A DNA stretch of 64,000 nucleotides from Heracleum sosnowskyi (lineage: Eukaryota; Streptophyta; Magnoliopsida; Apiales; Apiaceae), in assembly GCA_030848705.1 (NCBI GenBank), contig JAUIZM010000012.1:3660679-3724678 (forward strand), written 5' to 3'. Positions 34,701 through 44,065 of this stretch are shown one piece after another (position 1 is the first letter of the stretch; each line of letters opens with the position of its first letter). Both the position numbers and the translations under genes were made by a program. Under the pieces are notes generated by a model. The model had not been told where the DNA came from. It saw only the letters and a program-made list of their open reading frames with translations, and made no database searches.

Positions 34701-37700
34701 AGATGTTAGCTACGCATCCAAGAAGAATAAGCACAACCAAACTAGGATATCAATTAGCCATCACACACACATCTTTAAAACAATTAACTACTAAAATCCA
34801 TAAATAAATCCGTTAGAATCCCACGACAATGATTAGTTCATAATAGAACCGTTCATCATCGTGGGTTCTGATGAAAGCATGATGAAAAACAAGAAATCAA
34901 TGATGTAAATATGAATAAGAGTTAAAGGTTTAGAGGACAAATCCGGAAGCATCCAAAAGTTGCACCAAAATTGAAGAATACAAGAAAAAACTATGTCTAG
35001 ATCTCCTCGTAGTCACGTTCTTCGTTCTTGGCTCCTCGATCTTGTGCTCCAATATTGAATCTGATCTCTGGTGTGTTGTGATGTATTGTGATGTGTTGAT
35101 TATGTCCCCCCAAGGTGTGTATTTATAGCTCCAAGTTGTCCCTCTTCCAAGCAATTGCCGTTTTTGAGTTAGAATAGAATTACGGCAATTTCCATCTTTG
35201 AATGCAATAAGAATTGCATATTCCATGTTTACAACTGATTCTGGAAGTTTCTGGCCGCCCCAAGCAATTACCATAATGATTAGAAGTCGAATTTGTGAAG
35301 TTTTCCTAATTAAAATCGAATTCTGGCAATTTCTGGCGATTCTGACTTCCTGGGCGGCCGCGCAGAATTCCAGTACAATTCCTGGGCGCCCGCGCAGAAC
35401 CTTCTGCCTAGAATTATAGAAAATGTTGTCCTCTTCGCGTGAGCTGTAAGATCGTCAGAATCGGACTTGTAGAACTCCAGATATGGCCAAAACAGTGAAG
35501 ACTGCGCAACCTACCCGGAAAATCCGAATTTTAATCAAATTAACCTCCAACTCTTGGTTCTGCAAAACTTAATGAAAACACATTAAACACACCACATACT
35601 TGAGTTCAAGTCATCAATTTAAGCCGATATGAAGCGTTCCAAGTGGATTAAAAATCCACTTATCAGACAGCTTTGGTGACAATCTACAGGTGGCCACTAC
35701 TTCACAGACTGGGACTTCTGTGGTGCCTCCTAGACCAAACTGGCTTTCTCAGGATATGCAAGGAAGATGCACTCTAGATGCTGCTATCTCAAGGCAGTAC
35801 ACTGAGGCATATCTAGCTCATGAGTCTGCAAATGCAAGGGACAAGAAATTCTACAAGGCCATCATGGATTCTCTGGAAATCCAAAACTACAGATGCTACA
35901 GACAAGGATTGAAGCTACAGAAATCAAGGATTCCATTAGCAACCTCAGGGATGCTACTAACAGGAGGCTAGATGAAAAGCTTCATCTTCTAACTGTGTCC
36001 AAGATGAACAGGTTTTTCTCCAAGGAACCTGAAGTGTCCTCATCTTTGAAGACTCTTTCCTCTAGAGTGGACAAAGTTGAGGCTACACTTTCTCACATGC
36101 AAAAGGAACAGGAAAAGCAGACACAGCTACTCACCCAGCTTTTGGTAGCTCAAGGACTCCCTATCATCTCACTTGATGATAACAAAAAGGGGGAGAAATC
36201 TAAGGAGCTAGAGAAATCTAAAGAGCTTGATATACAAATCACAAAGGTTTTGGTTCCAGCCATTTCCTTACCAAATGAGCCACTAGCAATGGGGGAGCTT
36301 GGACAGAAGAAAAAGGATGGTATTGACCTGATTCAGGAAGCTTCTATGAGGATGAGACTTGCAGAACAGATTAAAGATCATTGGTCCAACATAGAAGCAA
36401 GGGTCAAGAATATTGCTGAAACTGCAAAGAATTCAAATCCATCAACGGATCAACCATCAACGAATGCCATGGTTGTAACATCAGCGGAATGGGAGCCACA
36501 GTTCAAGAGTTCTTATGTTATAGAACCCCTTCAGCATGGACTCTTTCAAGATTCAAGAAATGAGAAAGGGCAAGCTTCATGCTTTAGGAATGTGGATGCA
36601 AGAGGGGTATCTCCAATATCACCTGTCAAACCCAAGGGCAAGAACACTGCAAGGATATTTTATCCTCCACCAAAGCCAGATGAGTTCAAAATCCTAGGGA
36701 AGCTGATTATTGAAAGCAAAGAAAGCAATCATCCAAGCATAAGGAACCAAAGGGCCATCATCTACAGGGATAGCAAGGAAATCTGCATTTGGGTTGGTCA
36801 CCCAAATTTTGCTAAGGCCAAAGCTGAAGAATCTGAAAGGGCAGCAATGCAAGCTCTTGCAGTTGCTCAATCACTTGAAGATGAAGAAACCCTAAAGGAA
36901 GAAAAGGCCAAGGATGAAGCTGAGGAAGCTGGAAAGGAAAGGAAGAGTGTAAGGCAGTCAAAGGCTAGAGCAAAAAGGAATCTAAACTTTGATAAAGATG
37001 ATTCTCAGGACACTGCCCAAGACTCTTCCACAACTAGTGCACATCAAATTCATGTTGATCAACCTCATGAAGGAAAGTTGGCATGTGATCCTGCACATCC
37101 TGTCAACTTTCATGATCAACCAATAATGCCAAAAGAGGAGCCTTTTGAATTTGATGAGGCCTACTTTCCAAAGTTTCTATTTGAGAAGGATCAACCAATG
37201 AAGACAAAGAAAAGGGTTGTCAAGGCAAAGCCAGTATTTATGAGAAAGCCACAACCTCAGAAACCCCCTGCAAATCCAGAGGACTGCATGTACATTGCTG
37301 ACATCAGGGAAGAATCCAGTCTACATCTTGACTTAGACAACCTGGTGGAAGTAAGGGGCATTGCAGCTTCTCAAAAATTGCCTGAGAGACTGGTCTTTGT
37401 ATTCAAGGGTGGTAGAGAACAGGTGTGGCCTCTCTACAGAATTTTAGGAGAAGACTACCAAACACTACTCTCAGTGTTTAGATGCTTGAAGAAAGACTTT
37501 GGCTTCACCAAAACAGCCAAGTCTGAGGTGGTCTCCAAAATTTGTCAGATAAAGGCTAGCTGGAACAAGCCTGAGGCTCTTCCCAGGATGCTTAGAGTGC
37601 CCTCAACAGGAAAGAAGATCCATCTTCAACCATACTGGATGATGGAATTTAAGGACAAGGACAATTGCAGAAGATTCTTCAGGATGGAAGACCAGCTGGA

Positions 37701-37854
37701 TAAGGCATCTAATCAAACTCTAAAGTTTATGCAATCCATGCTTGGTGATCAAGATGAAGAAGAGAAGATCTTTTACAGAAGGCTACATGTCCAAATTGAG
37801 GAAAACAACTCTAAGAGAGGGAAGAAGACTATGCCACAAAGAAGACACAGATGA
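31765..37854 (+). pseudogene. Element A third ORF (ORF3), split by solo LTR
   Basis: ATG 31765 starts the same protein as B ORF3. Breaks: TGA at 33607-33609, a one-base loss near 33710, the 1.6 kb solo LTR D at 34067, and a one-base loss near 35885. From 35893 the frame is open to TGA 37852-37854. This end supplies the part missing from B: coiled-coil, a Lys/Glu-rich charged stretch (about 36820-36990), and a C-terminal globular region of about 190 residues (from DCMYIADIREES near 37285, with PYWMMEFKDKDNC). Function unknown. The intact protein would be about 1,490 residues, longer than Gag. Confidence 0.8.
34067..35665 (-). mobile_element. Solo LTR (element D) inserted in A ORF3
   Basis: 1599 bp, TGTTAGCAC...CTTATCA on +, flanked by the 5 bp duplication GACAG (34062-34066 and 35666-35670). 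It has no PBS, no coding domains and no second LTR, so it is best read as a solo LTR. The orientation is probably minus: the reverse strand starts TGATAAGTGG and has a good TATA box (CTATAAATA, near 35120-35130). The CACGC..GCGCACGTGGTC end recalls LTR ends seen in plant Ty3 elements, but I cannot fix the family. A GC-rich patch with two CCTGGGCGxCCGCGCAGAA units lies at about 35350-35400. Confidence 0.8.
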
Positions 37855-38030
37855 ATCATTTCTTCAGTCCAGAGGAGCAGTTTTGGGCATTAGTCTTGTA
37901 AGTCTTGTATTTTGTCTAAAAATATTATGAAGCTTAATGCATTTTCTACTTTTGTAATTTATGATGTATCTGAGTGTTTTTGTTATCATCAAGTCTCTTG
38001 ATTTATGGCTGTTATTCTATCAGTCATAAA

Positions 38031-38041
38031 TTGGGGGAGAT
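38031..38041 (+). other. Polypurine tract of element A
   Basis: TTGGGGGAGAT directly precedes the 3' LTR. It is the usual plus-strand primer site of SIRE-like elements. Similar GGGGGAG tracts occur inside ORF3. Confidence 0.8.
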
Positions 38042-39044
38042 TGTTAGGAATATGTTGTTCTTGATGATAAACATAAAACACTTAGTAGAATTTTTGTAAA
38101 GTCATTTTGTAGCTGTCAACGAAATGGCATGCTTTGCAGCATTCCGTTGACAGGAAGCTCATCAACGAAATGAGTGATGTAGCAATTGCACTGTACAATA
38201 CTTCTAGTTTGATATGCATTTCATTGTAGATATTGGATAGGTTTTCTAAGTCATGTTGACTAAGTACTAGATAGGCAAAATAGGTTGGTTAATTGTAAAT
38301 ATCTCATGCCTTGTAATTTTGCCTAAGTGAAGACATGTCAACGGAATGAAGATTACTCTGTCAACGGTAAGGAGTTTACTCATCAACGAAATGAAGAATA
38401 AAGCTATCAACGAAACACATCTCCCTGCTATCAACGAATCATTATTGCTTTTCTGAATAGTTGACAAAGTGATAGTGACAGTTTACTGAACAGTTCTAAA
38501 GGTGATGTGGAAGTGTACTTTGCATTGGAAACCATTAAAATGGACATGGGGAATAAGGAAACATCCCAGTTTCCAATTGGGCTCTTGGGAGTGATCATAA
38601 TAAGCATGAAGACAAAAGCAAATATCTCCAAGGACCACTGGACAAAGGGATGAAAAGCAAACTATTGGCGGTTACTCATTGTACTTTTAGTGTAGCCAAA
38701 AATAGAGTTGTAAACTTGGGTTTATATAACCAAGTGTAGCAGTTACTTTAGAAAGAAGAGAAGAAAAACAAATAGATTGTATTAGCTATTTTAGAGAGAA
38801 TTTTTCTTCTCTACATTATTGTAACTGAGCAGTTGTGTACTTTTGTATCACAGATTATTTCCGCAATAAAAATCACTTCAGTTGGATCATCAAACAATCC
38901 AACTGAAATTATTAAGTGTTTGTGGTTTTTATTTTATAAGTTCAGTTTTAATTTGTAAGTTGTTTTTAAGTTTGAGAAATATCAAGAATTGTATTCAACC
39001 CCCCCCCCCCTTCTACAATTCTGTTAGGTCATTTGGGATTAACA
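38042..39044 (+). repeat. Element A 3' LTR
   Basis: 1003 bp, partner of 11846-12843. TATA-like TTTATATAA is at 38721-38729, and a 12-C run at 38999-39010 stands where the 5' LTR has CCCCACC. It is followed by the CCAAC duplication and the second half of the RPA-like gene. Confidence 0.95.
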
Positions 39045-40399
39045 CCAACTAATACCTTTTTAAATGCTAAAGCACTTAACAAATGTATATTTTTACAAGT
39101 TGTTTGTATAGATTCTGTGCAGATTGCTACATTGCCTTCCACAAAGGTTTATCTAAATTTAGACGATGAAGCTGTTACAGACATGAGGCTGAGGTATTAT
39201 ATTGTACTTAGTTTTCTTAATAATGTTTCTCTTTGTTCTTGAATGTTAATGATAAATATTTTATGTAAAGGCTCACTGGTGAAGAGTATCATTTGAAGGC
39301 AGAAAAAAGCCTCATTTCCTCAAGATCTGAACAGATTTCAACCTTCTTTGAGAAGCTGTCATTGAAGGACTTGAATGAGAATTTGACATATGATCATCTC
39401 AAGGTAAATTTTTAAATTTATACAAACATTTTTCTTTGTAATTTGACAATTGTTTAATATATTAATCATGTTCTATATGTTTGTGTTGTAGAAAATAATA
39501 TGTTGTAGCTTTACAATTATGAAAGTAGATGAAGATTCCTCCTGGTGGTTTTATAGTTGCAACAAATGTCAATCTGAAGTTGAAAGCTTTGGCAATAGGT
39601 TTAAATATTCTGATTGTCCAAGGATCATACATGTTGCTCCTAAAAGGTAACATGTTCCAAACAAATTTGATATAAGTACATTTTTTGGAAAAACAGAGAT
39701 GTTTGCTTAAACAATGAAGTGTTAAATTATATTCAGGTTCCGTATCATGGTCCTTGCTGAAGACTCTACATTCTCCTACAATATTGTTCTAATGGATCGA
39801 ACTGCTAGAAGAATTCTTGGCACAAGCGCTGCCAAGGTTCTTAATGATGTGAAGAAGGTAACAATGAACATTTAGCATTTTTAATAGATTTGTCAGTTGT
39901 ATCCATATCATAGTTTACATGATGTCGTAGGTTCCCGAAGAAGGTATTCCTAAGCGTCTTCAAACTTTGGTTGGGAAAGAAATTTCAGTTCAGTTAAAGT
40001 TGAGCAAATCAAATGTTACTCACGATAACACTTTCTTCCAAGCTGAAGATATATATGATACTACATTGCCGACTCTAAGTACTTCTGAGAATCCCTGTAT
40101 TTCTGATGCTTCAAGTGTTGACTTAACTGACAATGTGAGCCTATCTAAATATATGTTTTGATAGACTGTTGGCTCTGATAATTATAAAGAATATACAAGT
40201 TATTAAAGTGAACATCATTGTTGCAGACTTTTGAAGTTAATGACTTCATGCAGACTCCAGGTTCCGCCAAATCAGTGACCAAAAAAATTAAAATGGTAAC
40301 GGAAGTTGAGTAATTTCAATTTATTGTTCTATCTTATACCTTTAGGTTAAAATAAAAGTAACAGTCTATTTTTTCAAATGGTCTTTACAGGAACCTTGA
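39045..40399 (+). pseudogene. RPA70-like gene, 3' half (zinc/OB C-terminal domain)
   Basis: Continuation of the gene broken at 11845. Exons by GT-AG signals are about 39050-39193 (may hold a short intron), 39271-39403, 39492-39647, 39737-39857, 39931-40134, 40227-40295 and 40391-40399 (stop TGA). The 39492 exon reads SWWFYSCNKCQSEVES...YSDCPRI, the Rep_fac-A C-terminal zinc region. Only three of the usual four Cys are visible, so metal binding may be lost. The following exon (FRIMVLAEDSTFSYNIVLMD) is the OB-fold core. These exons are well kept, which suggests that the gene was still sound not long before element A landed. Confidence 0.8.
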
Positions 40400-40686
40400 T
40401 TGCATGGACTTGAAAGTGAAGATTACTGAAGTTCACAGTTGAAGCTTTTTCCGAATAAATTCTTATCGTATTAAACTTTGTTTATTTTCTGGATTTCTGG
40501 ATTGTTCTCTATCTTATTGTTTTGGTTTTGATGTGGTTTTGAGTCCATATGGAACTACTTTAATTTTCTTTTGCAAAACAGTTTTCTTTGCGGTGGAGCA
40601 TAAAATAAATAATTGTGTTACTTTTTAATATCGCATTCTTTGCTAAAGTCACTACTTTTTATGTAAAATATATCTTCTACATTGAT
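40400..40686. other. 3' flank of the RPA-like gene
   Basis: AT-rich, presumably the 3' UTR and downstream sequence of the RPA-like gene; nothing else seen. It ends at the TTGAT target of element C. Confidence 0.4.
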
Positions 40687-41749
40687 TGTTGGGATTTATG
40701 GGTGATAGCATAGGAACAACTTAACTTTGTATAGACTTAATTTCTTAATTAAGTAGAACATACTGTCACAGCCAAAGTATGTTCTTGTAATCAGTATGCA
40801 ATGTTATTTTTATTGTGTAATTTAGAAGAAGTTCACTTTCTGTGTTCAAGCCTCAAAGAATGCATATTAGATGACAGCATGAATAAAGGTTACTGTCATA
40901 AGCATTGACAGTAAGATTACAAGAAGACAGAATGTTGCGAGTCAAGACAGCATATTCACTCTGACAGCAACATTGGCGGAAGACTACGCGACAACAACTT
41001 TAGCCCTCGACAGCAAGTTTGGAAACCTCGACATCACACTATGCGGGGAACTCTTACTGTCACCAAAAGCACATTCCTGTGACAGCAAGCTTTGCGGCAA
41101 AAGTAACTGTCTCGAGAAAGATCCTTGTTCTAGGTATCTTTCTCAGTCAAACCCCGTGACAGTTTCAATGTTCAAGAAACAGGCGTGTTGCAGTATCCCT
41201 AAGCTGCACCAAGTCTGCAAGACTACGACAGAAGCTTCAAGCACTGCAAACAAAAGCGAATCAATTCAAGAGCAAGGTCAAGTCTCTATTTGCTGAATTG
41301 TTTTAGCTAGAAATAGAATGAATCTAGGTTGCTTTCTTTGTAATGTATATCTGATATTGTTAGCAATTTAGGAAAGTCACATGGGTAGACACTTTGTAAG
41401 AAGTTGCCACTTGATAATGACAGCAGCTTCACAGACCCGTGTTGACAGTGATAGGATTAGTTTTATACTTAGACTATTAATTCACTCTAGAAAAGTAACG
41501 AAGACAAGCAAGTGTCTTGAAGAAAAACCGAAGATCAAGAATTCTCTCTTGAGGTTGTAGCAACACTTTGCAAAATAAATAAAACATTTATTTTGTGAAT
41601 CCTGTCTTCTCGATTATACTGTTTGTGAATGCATACATATTATTGATAACATTAAATCTTAGTTTTGGTTGTTGAAACTGAGATTGAATTTTATCAGTAT
41701 TGCATTCATCCCCCCCCCCCCCCCCGTCTGCAATACACGAGGACCAACA
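40687..41749 (+). repeat. Element C 5' LTR
   Basis: 1063 bp. It contains at least ten TGACAG/CTGTCA hexamers between about 40765 and 41450, and a 16-C run near 41710. The possible TATA (TTTTATACTT near 41461) is weak. A stop-free stretch of 107 codons (40973-41296) lacks an ATG start and is not called as a gene. Confidence 0.95.
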
Positions 41750-41751
41750 AC

Positions 41752-41763
41752 TGGTATCAGAGC
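41752..41763 (+). other. Primer binding site, initiator-Met tRNA (element C)
   Basis: TGGTATCAGAGC, two bases after the 5' LTR, as in A and B. Confidence 0.9.
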
Positions 41764-41800
41764 TTTCAGATTAACATACATATCTGTGATCACGACGACA

Positions 41801-44065
41801 ATGCAGAAATCAAACAGTATCAAGATCCCAGATTTTGATAAAGAGAACTACAACATTTGGAAAAGAAAGATCTTGTTGTTTATCAAAGCTGCGAATCCAC
41901 TATACCCAGGTATTCTCGAGAATGGTTCTTTCATTCCAAGGAAGGAAATTGAAGCCACAACAGTAAATGGTGAAGTCATTCCTGCACATTGGGTTCCCAA
42001 AGATCCCTCCGAATTTTTGGAACCTGAGAATGAGAAAATAGTGCTAGATGATCACTTGCAACTCATCTTGCTCGATTCTCTCACGTTGGATAAAGCCATG
42101 TGTGGAAGTGTGATAAGCTGCACATCTGCCAAGGAGATGTGGATCAGGTTAGCTTTACTATGTGAAGGAAGTGAAGAAGTTAAGGGCAATCAAAGGCAAA
42201 TATTGATATCACAATATGAGGCATTCATGGCCAAGCCTGGTGAAGACTTAACTTCCATGTTTGAAAGGTTCAGTAAGCTCTTAACTGAACTACAGATACA
42301 TGGCAAGTACTATGACAGAAAAGAATTAAATGTCAAGTTCTTGTTTACACTGCCTGATCACCTTGAACACAAGACAACAGCCATACGAGAAGGAAGAGAT
42401 CTCAACAATATAACCTTTGAGACACTTTATGGCATTCTGAAATCTTATGAACTTGAACTCTTTCAAAAGAGAGCCATACAAAGTGGAACAAGGAACAAGA
42501 TGGCTAATATGTCAAGTGCCCTAGTAGCACAAGTGCCCAGGATCACACAACCAAGTGAAGTACTACAAATCACACAATCAACCCCTGTACAATCCTTGAA
42601 GATAGAAGAGGTTGTTGAAGATGATGAGAAAGTAGTAGTACAACTCAAGGATGTGGAAGATGAAGACTTCTACACAATGGAGGAACTGGAAAGCATGGAC
42701 AATCCTACTATGGCCTACATGGCTAAAAAGTTCAAGAACTTTAGGTTCAAGAATGATAGGTCATTCAGGCCCCAAGGCCAAGCATCCAAGTTCACCAAGG
42801 GAAGCTCACCAAAGGCTGTTGTGGGAAGCTCATTCAAAGGAGGATACAAGACTGGATTTGTGGATAGATCTAAATTCAAGTGTTACAACTGTGGTGAACC
42901 TGGTCATTTTGCTACTGAATGCAAAAGACCCAAACAGGTTCAGAGATTTGAGAAAGGAACTGGTGGATACTCTAAGAAGAATCAAGGTAGAGCCTATGTG
43001 GCTGAAGGAAAGTGTTGGGATGAGTCTGATGATGAAGATGAAGAAGAATATGTCAACCTAGCTCTCATGGCTAGCACTGATGAAGTAACATCAACATCTT
43101 CAAGTCAGGTACCCTCACTTGTCTTACTTGATATGTCCATTGATGAGTATAAGAAAACCATTAAAGACTTAAGTGCTGAAATGTTCAATGTCTATACTAG
43201 CTTATCTGCTGCTAATGAGGAAATCACTAGGCTGAGTAAGCTAAATGAAACACTAAAGTCTGAAAATGAATATCTTGTTCTCAAAACCAGTTCACTAGAC
43301 TCTTTAGCTCAGGAGAATGCAAAAGTTAAAAATGAATTGAAATGTGCTAAAGAAGTTGAGGAATTCCTGAGAAATGAGATTGCTGAAAATGAATTCAAGA
43401 TTAAGGCTTATAAAAACTCATCTAAGATAGTTCAGGATTACAATGATAAGCATACAGAAAATCAAACTGTTGGCATAGGTTTTTCATATGGCATGAGACC
43501 TGGAAAGGAAACTGTGATTCAAGATTGTTCTGGAGATGCTGCTGTCAAACCCACCATTCTCAAGAAGGTTAAAACGCTTATTTTCAAAGCTGCAGAAATT
43601 GAGTTTGATGAAGAAGCCATGCTCATCAAACAAGAAATTCTTGATGAGGATGAAGGTGTTGACAGCACATTCAAGGATGGAAAGGATACTGTCACGATCC
43701 CCAAGACAGTAAACTTACCAAACAATCAGACATCAAGTTCAAAAGATGCTGTCACAGTTGGCAAGACAGTATCTTCCAAAGATGCTGTCAAGAATGGTTC
43801 CAAGACAGTAGCTTCCAAACCTTCTGTCAAGACAGTTGGAATAAAAGGTACTGTCAAGGAAAGTTCGACAGCAACTTCTAAACACACTGTCAATCCAGTA
43901 ACTCCCAAGTCTAAGAATAGGAATGGTAAGGTAGGTGTCAATAAAGGAAATGGATACACTAATGTTGGAGGTGCTTCTAGGAAACTATGCAATAACTGTG
44001 GATCTTCACATCATTTAACACATGTTTGTATTAAGCCAATTGAGGATAAGATCAATGCTTCATGA
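41801..44065 (+). CDS. gag: Element C Gag (about 754 aa, two zinc knuckles)
   Basis: ATG 41801 (MQKSNSIKIPDFDKENY) is chosen over the longer upstream open frame because that extension reads through the LTR poly-C run and the PBS. The gag-polypeptide region covers about residues 1-240. CCHC knuckles are at residues 361-374 (CYNCGEPGHFATEC) and 730-743 (CNNCGSSHHLTHVC), with a coiled-coil-like stretch (about 450-550) between them. The stretch just before knuckle 2 (43650-43900) is packed with GATGCTGTCA/GATACTGTCA words, encoding repeated DAV/DTV tripeptides. The frame is open to TGA 44063-44065, so Gag could still be made although PR and IN are deleted. Confidence 0.9.
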   Translation: MQKSNSIKIPDFDKENYNIWKRKILLFIKAANPLYPGILENGSFIPRKEIEATTVNGEVIPAHWVPKDPSEFLEPENEKIVLDDHLQLILLDSLTLDKAMCGSVISCTSAKEMWIRLALLCEGSEEVKGNQRQILISQYEAFMAKPGEDLTSMFERFSKLLTELQIHGKYYDRKELNVKFLFTLPDHLEHKTTAIREGRDLNNITFETLYGILKSYELELFQKRAIQSGTRNKMANMSSALVAQVPRITQPSEVLQITQSTPVQSLKIEEVVEDDEKVVVQLKDVEDEDFYTMEELESMDNPTMAYMAKKFKNFRFKNDRSFRPQGQASKFTKGSSPKAVVGSSFKGGYKTGFVDRSKFKCYNCGEPGHFATECKRPKQVQRFEKGTGGYSKKNQGRAYVAEGKCWDESDDEDEEEYVNLALMASTDEVTSTSSSQVPSLVLLDMSIDEYKKTIKDLSAEMFNVYTSLSAANEEITRLSKLNETLKSENEYLVLKTSSLDSLAQENAKVKNELKCAKEVEEFLRNEIAENEFKIKAYKNSSKIVQDYNDKHTENQTVGIGFSYGMRPGKETVIQDCSGDAAVKPTILKKVKTLIFKAAEIEFDEEAMLIKQEILDEDEGVDSTFKDGKDTVTIPKTVNLPNNQTSSSKDAVTVGKTVSSKDAVKNGSKTVASKPSVKTVGIKGTVKESSTATSKHTVNPVTPKSKNRNGKVGVNKGNGYTNVGGASRKLCNNCGSSHHLTHVCIKPIEDKINAS

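Larger units (their letters stand above)
11846..39044 (+). mobile_element. Element A: SIRE-like Ty1/copia retrotransposon with nested insertions
   Basis: The element is bounded by LTRs starting TGTTAGG and ending TTAACA, with a perfect 5 bp target duplication CCAAC (11841-11845 and 39045-39049). Internal order is PBS, gag, pol (PR-IN-RT-RH), long third ORF, polypurine tract. This order and the extra ORF downstream of pol are typical of the SIRE/Maximus lineage. The span is 27.2 kb, but about 13.1 kb once element B and solo LTR D are removed. By eye the two LTRs differ at about a dozen of about 1000 sites, so insertion was fairly recent. All three reading frames are broken, so A is no longer autonomous. 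It split an RPA-like gene. Confidence 0.95.

Noticed and set aside
40973..41296. 107-codon open stretch in the C 5' LTR, repeated at 52883-53206
   Set aside because: It lacks an ATG at its start, has no known motif and is in LTR sequence; its presence in both LTRs follows from LTR identity.
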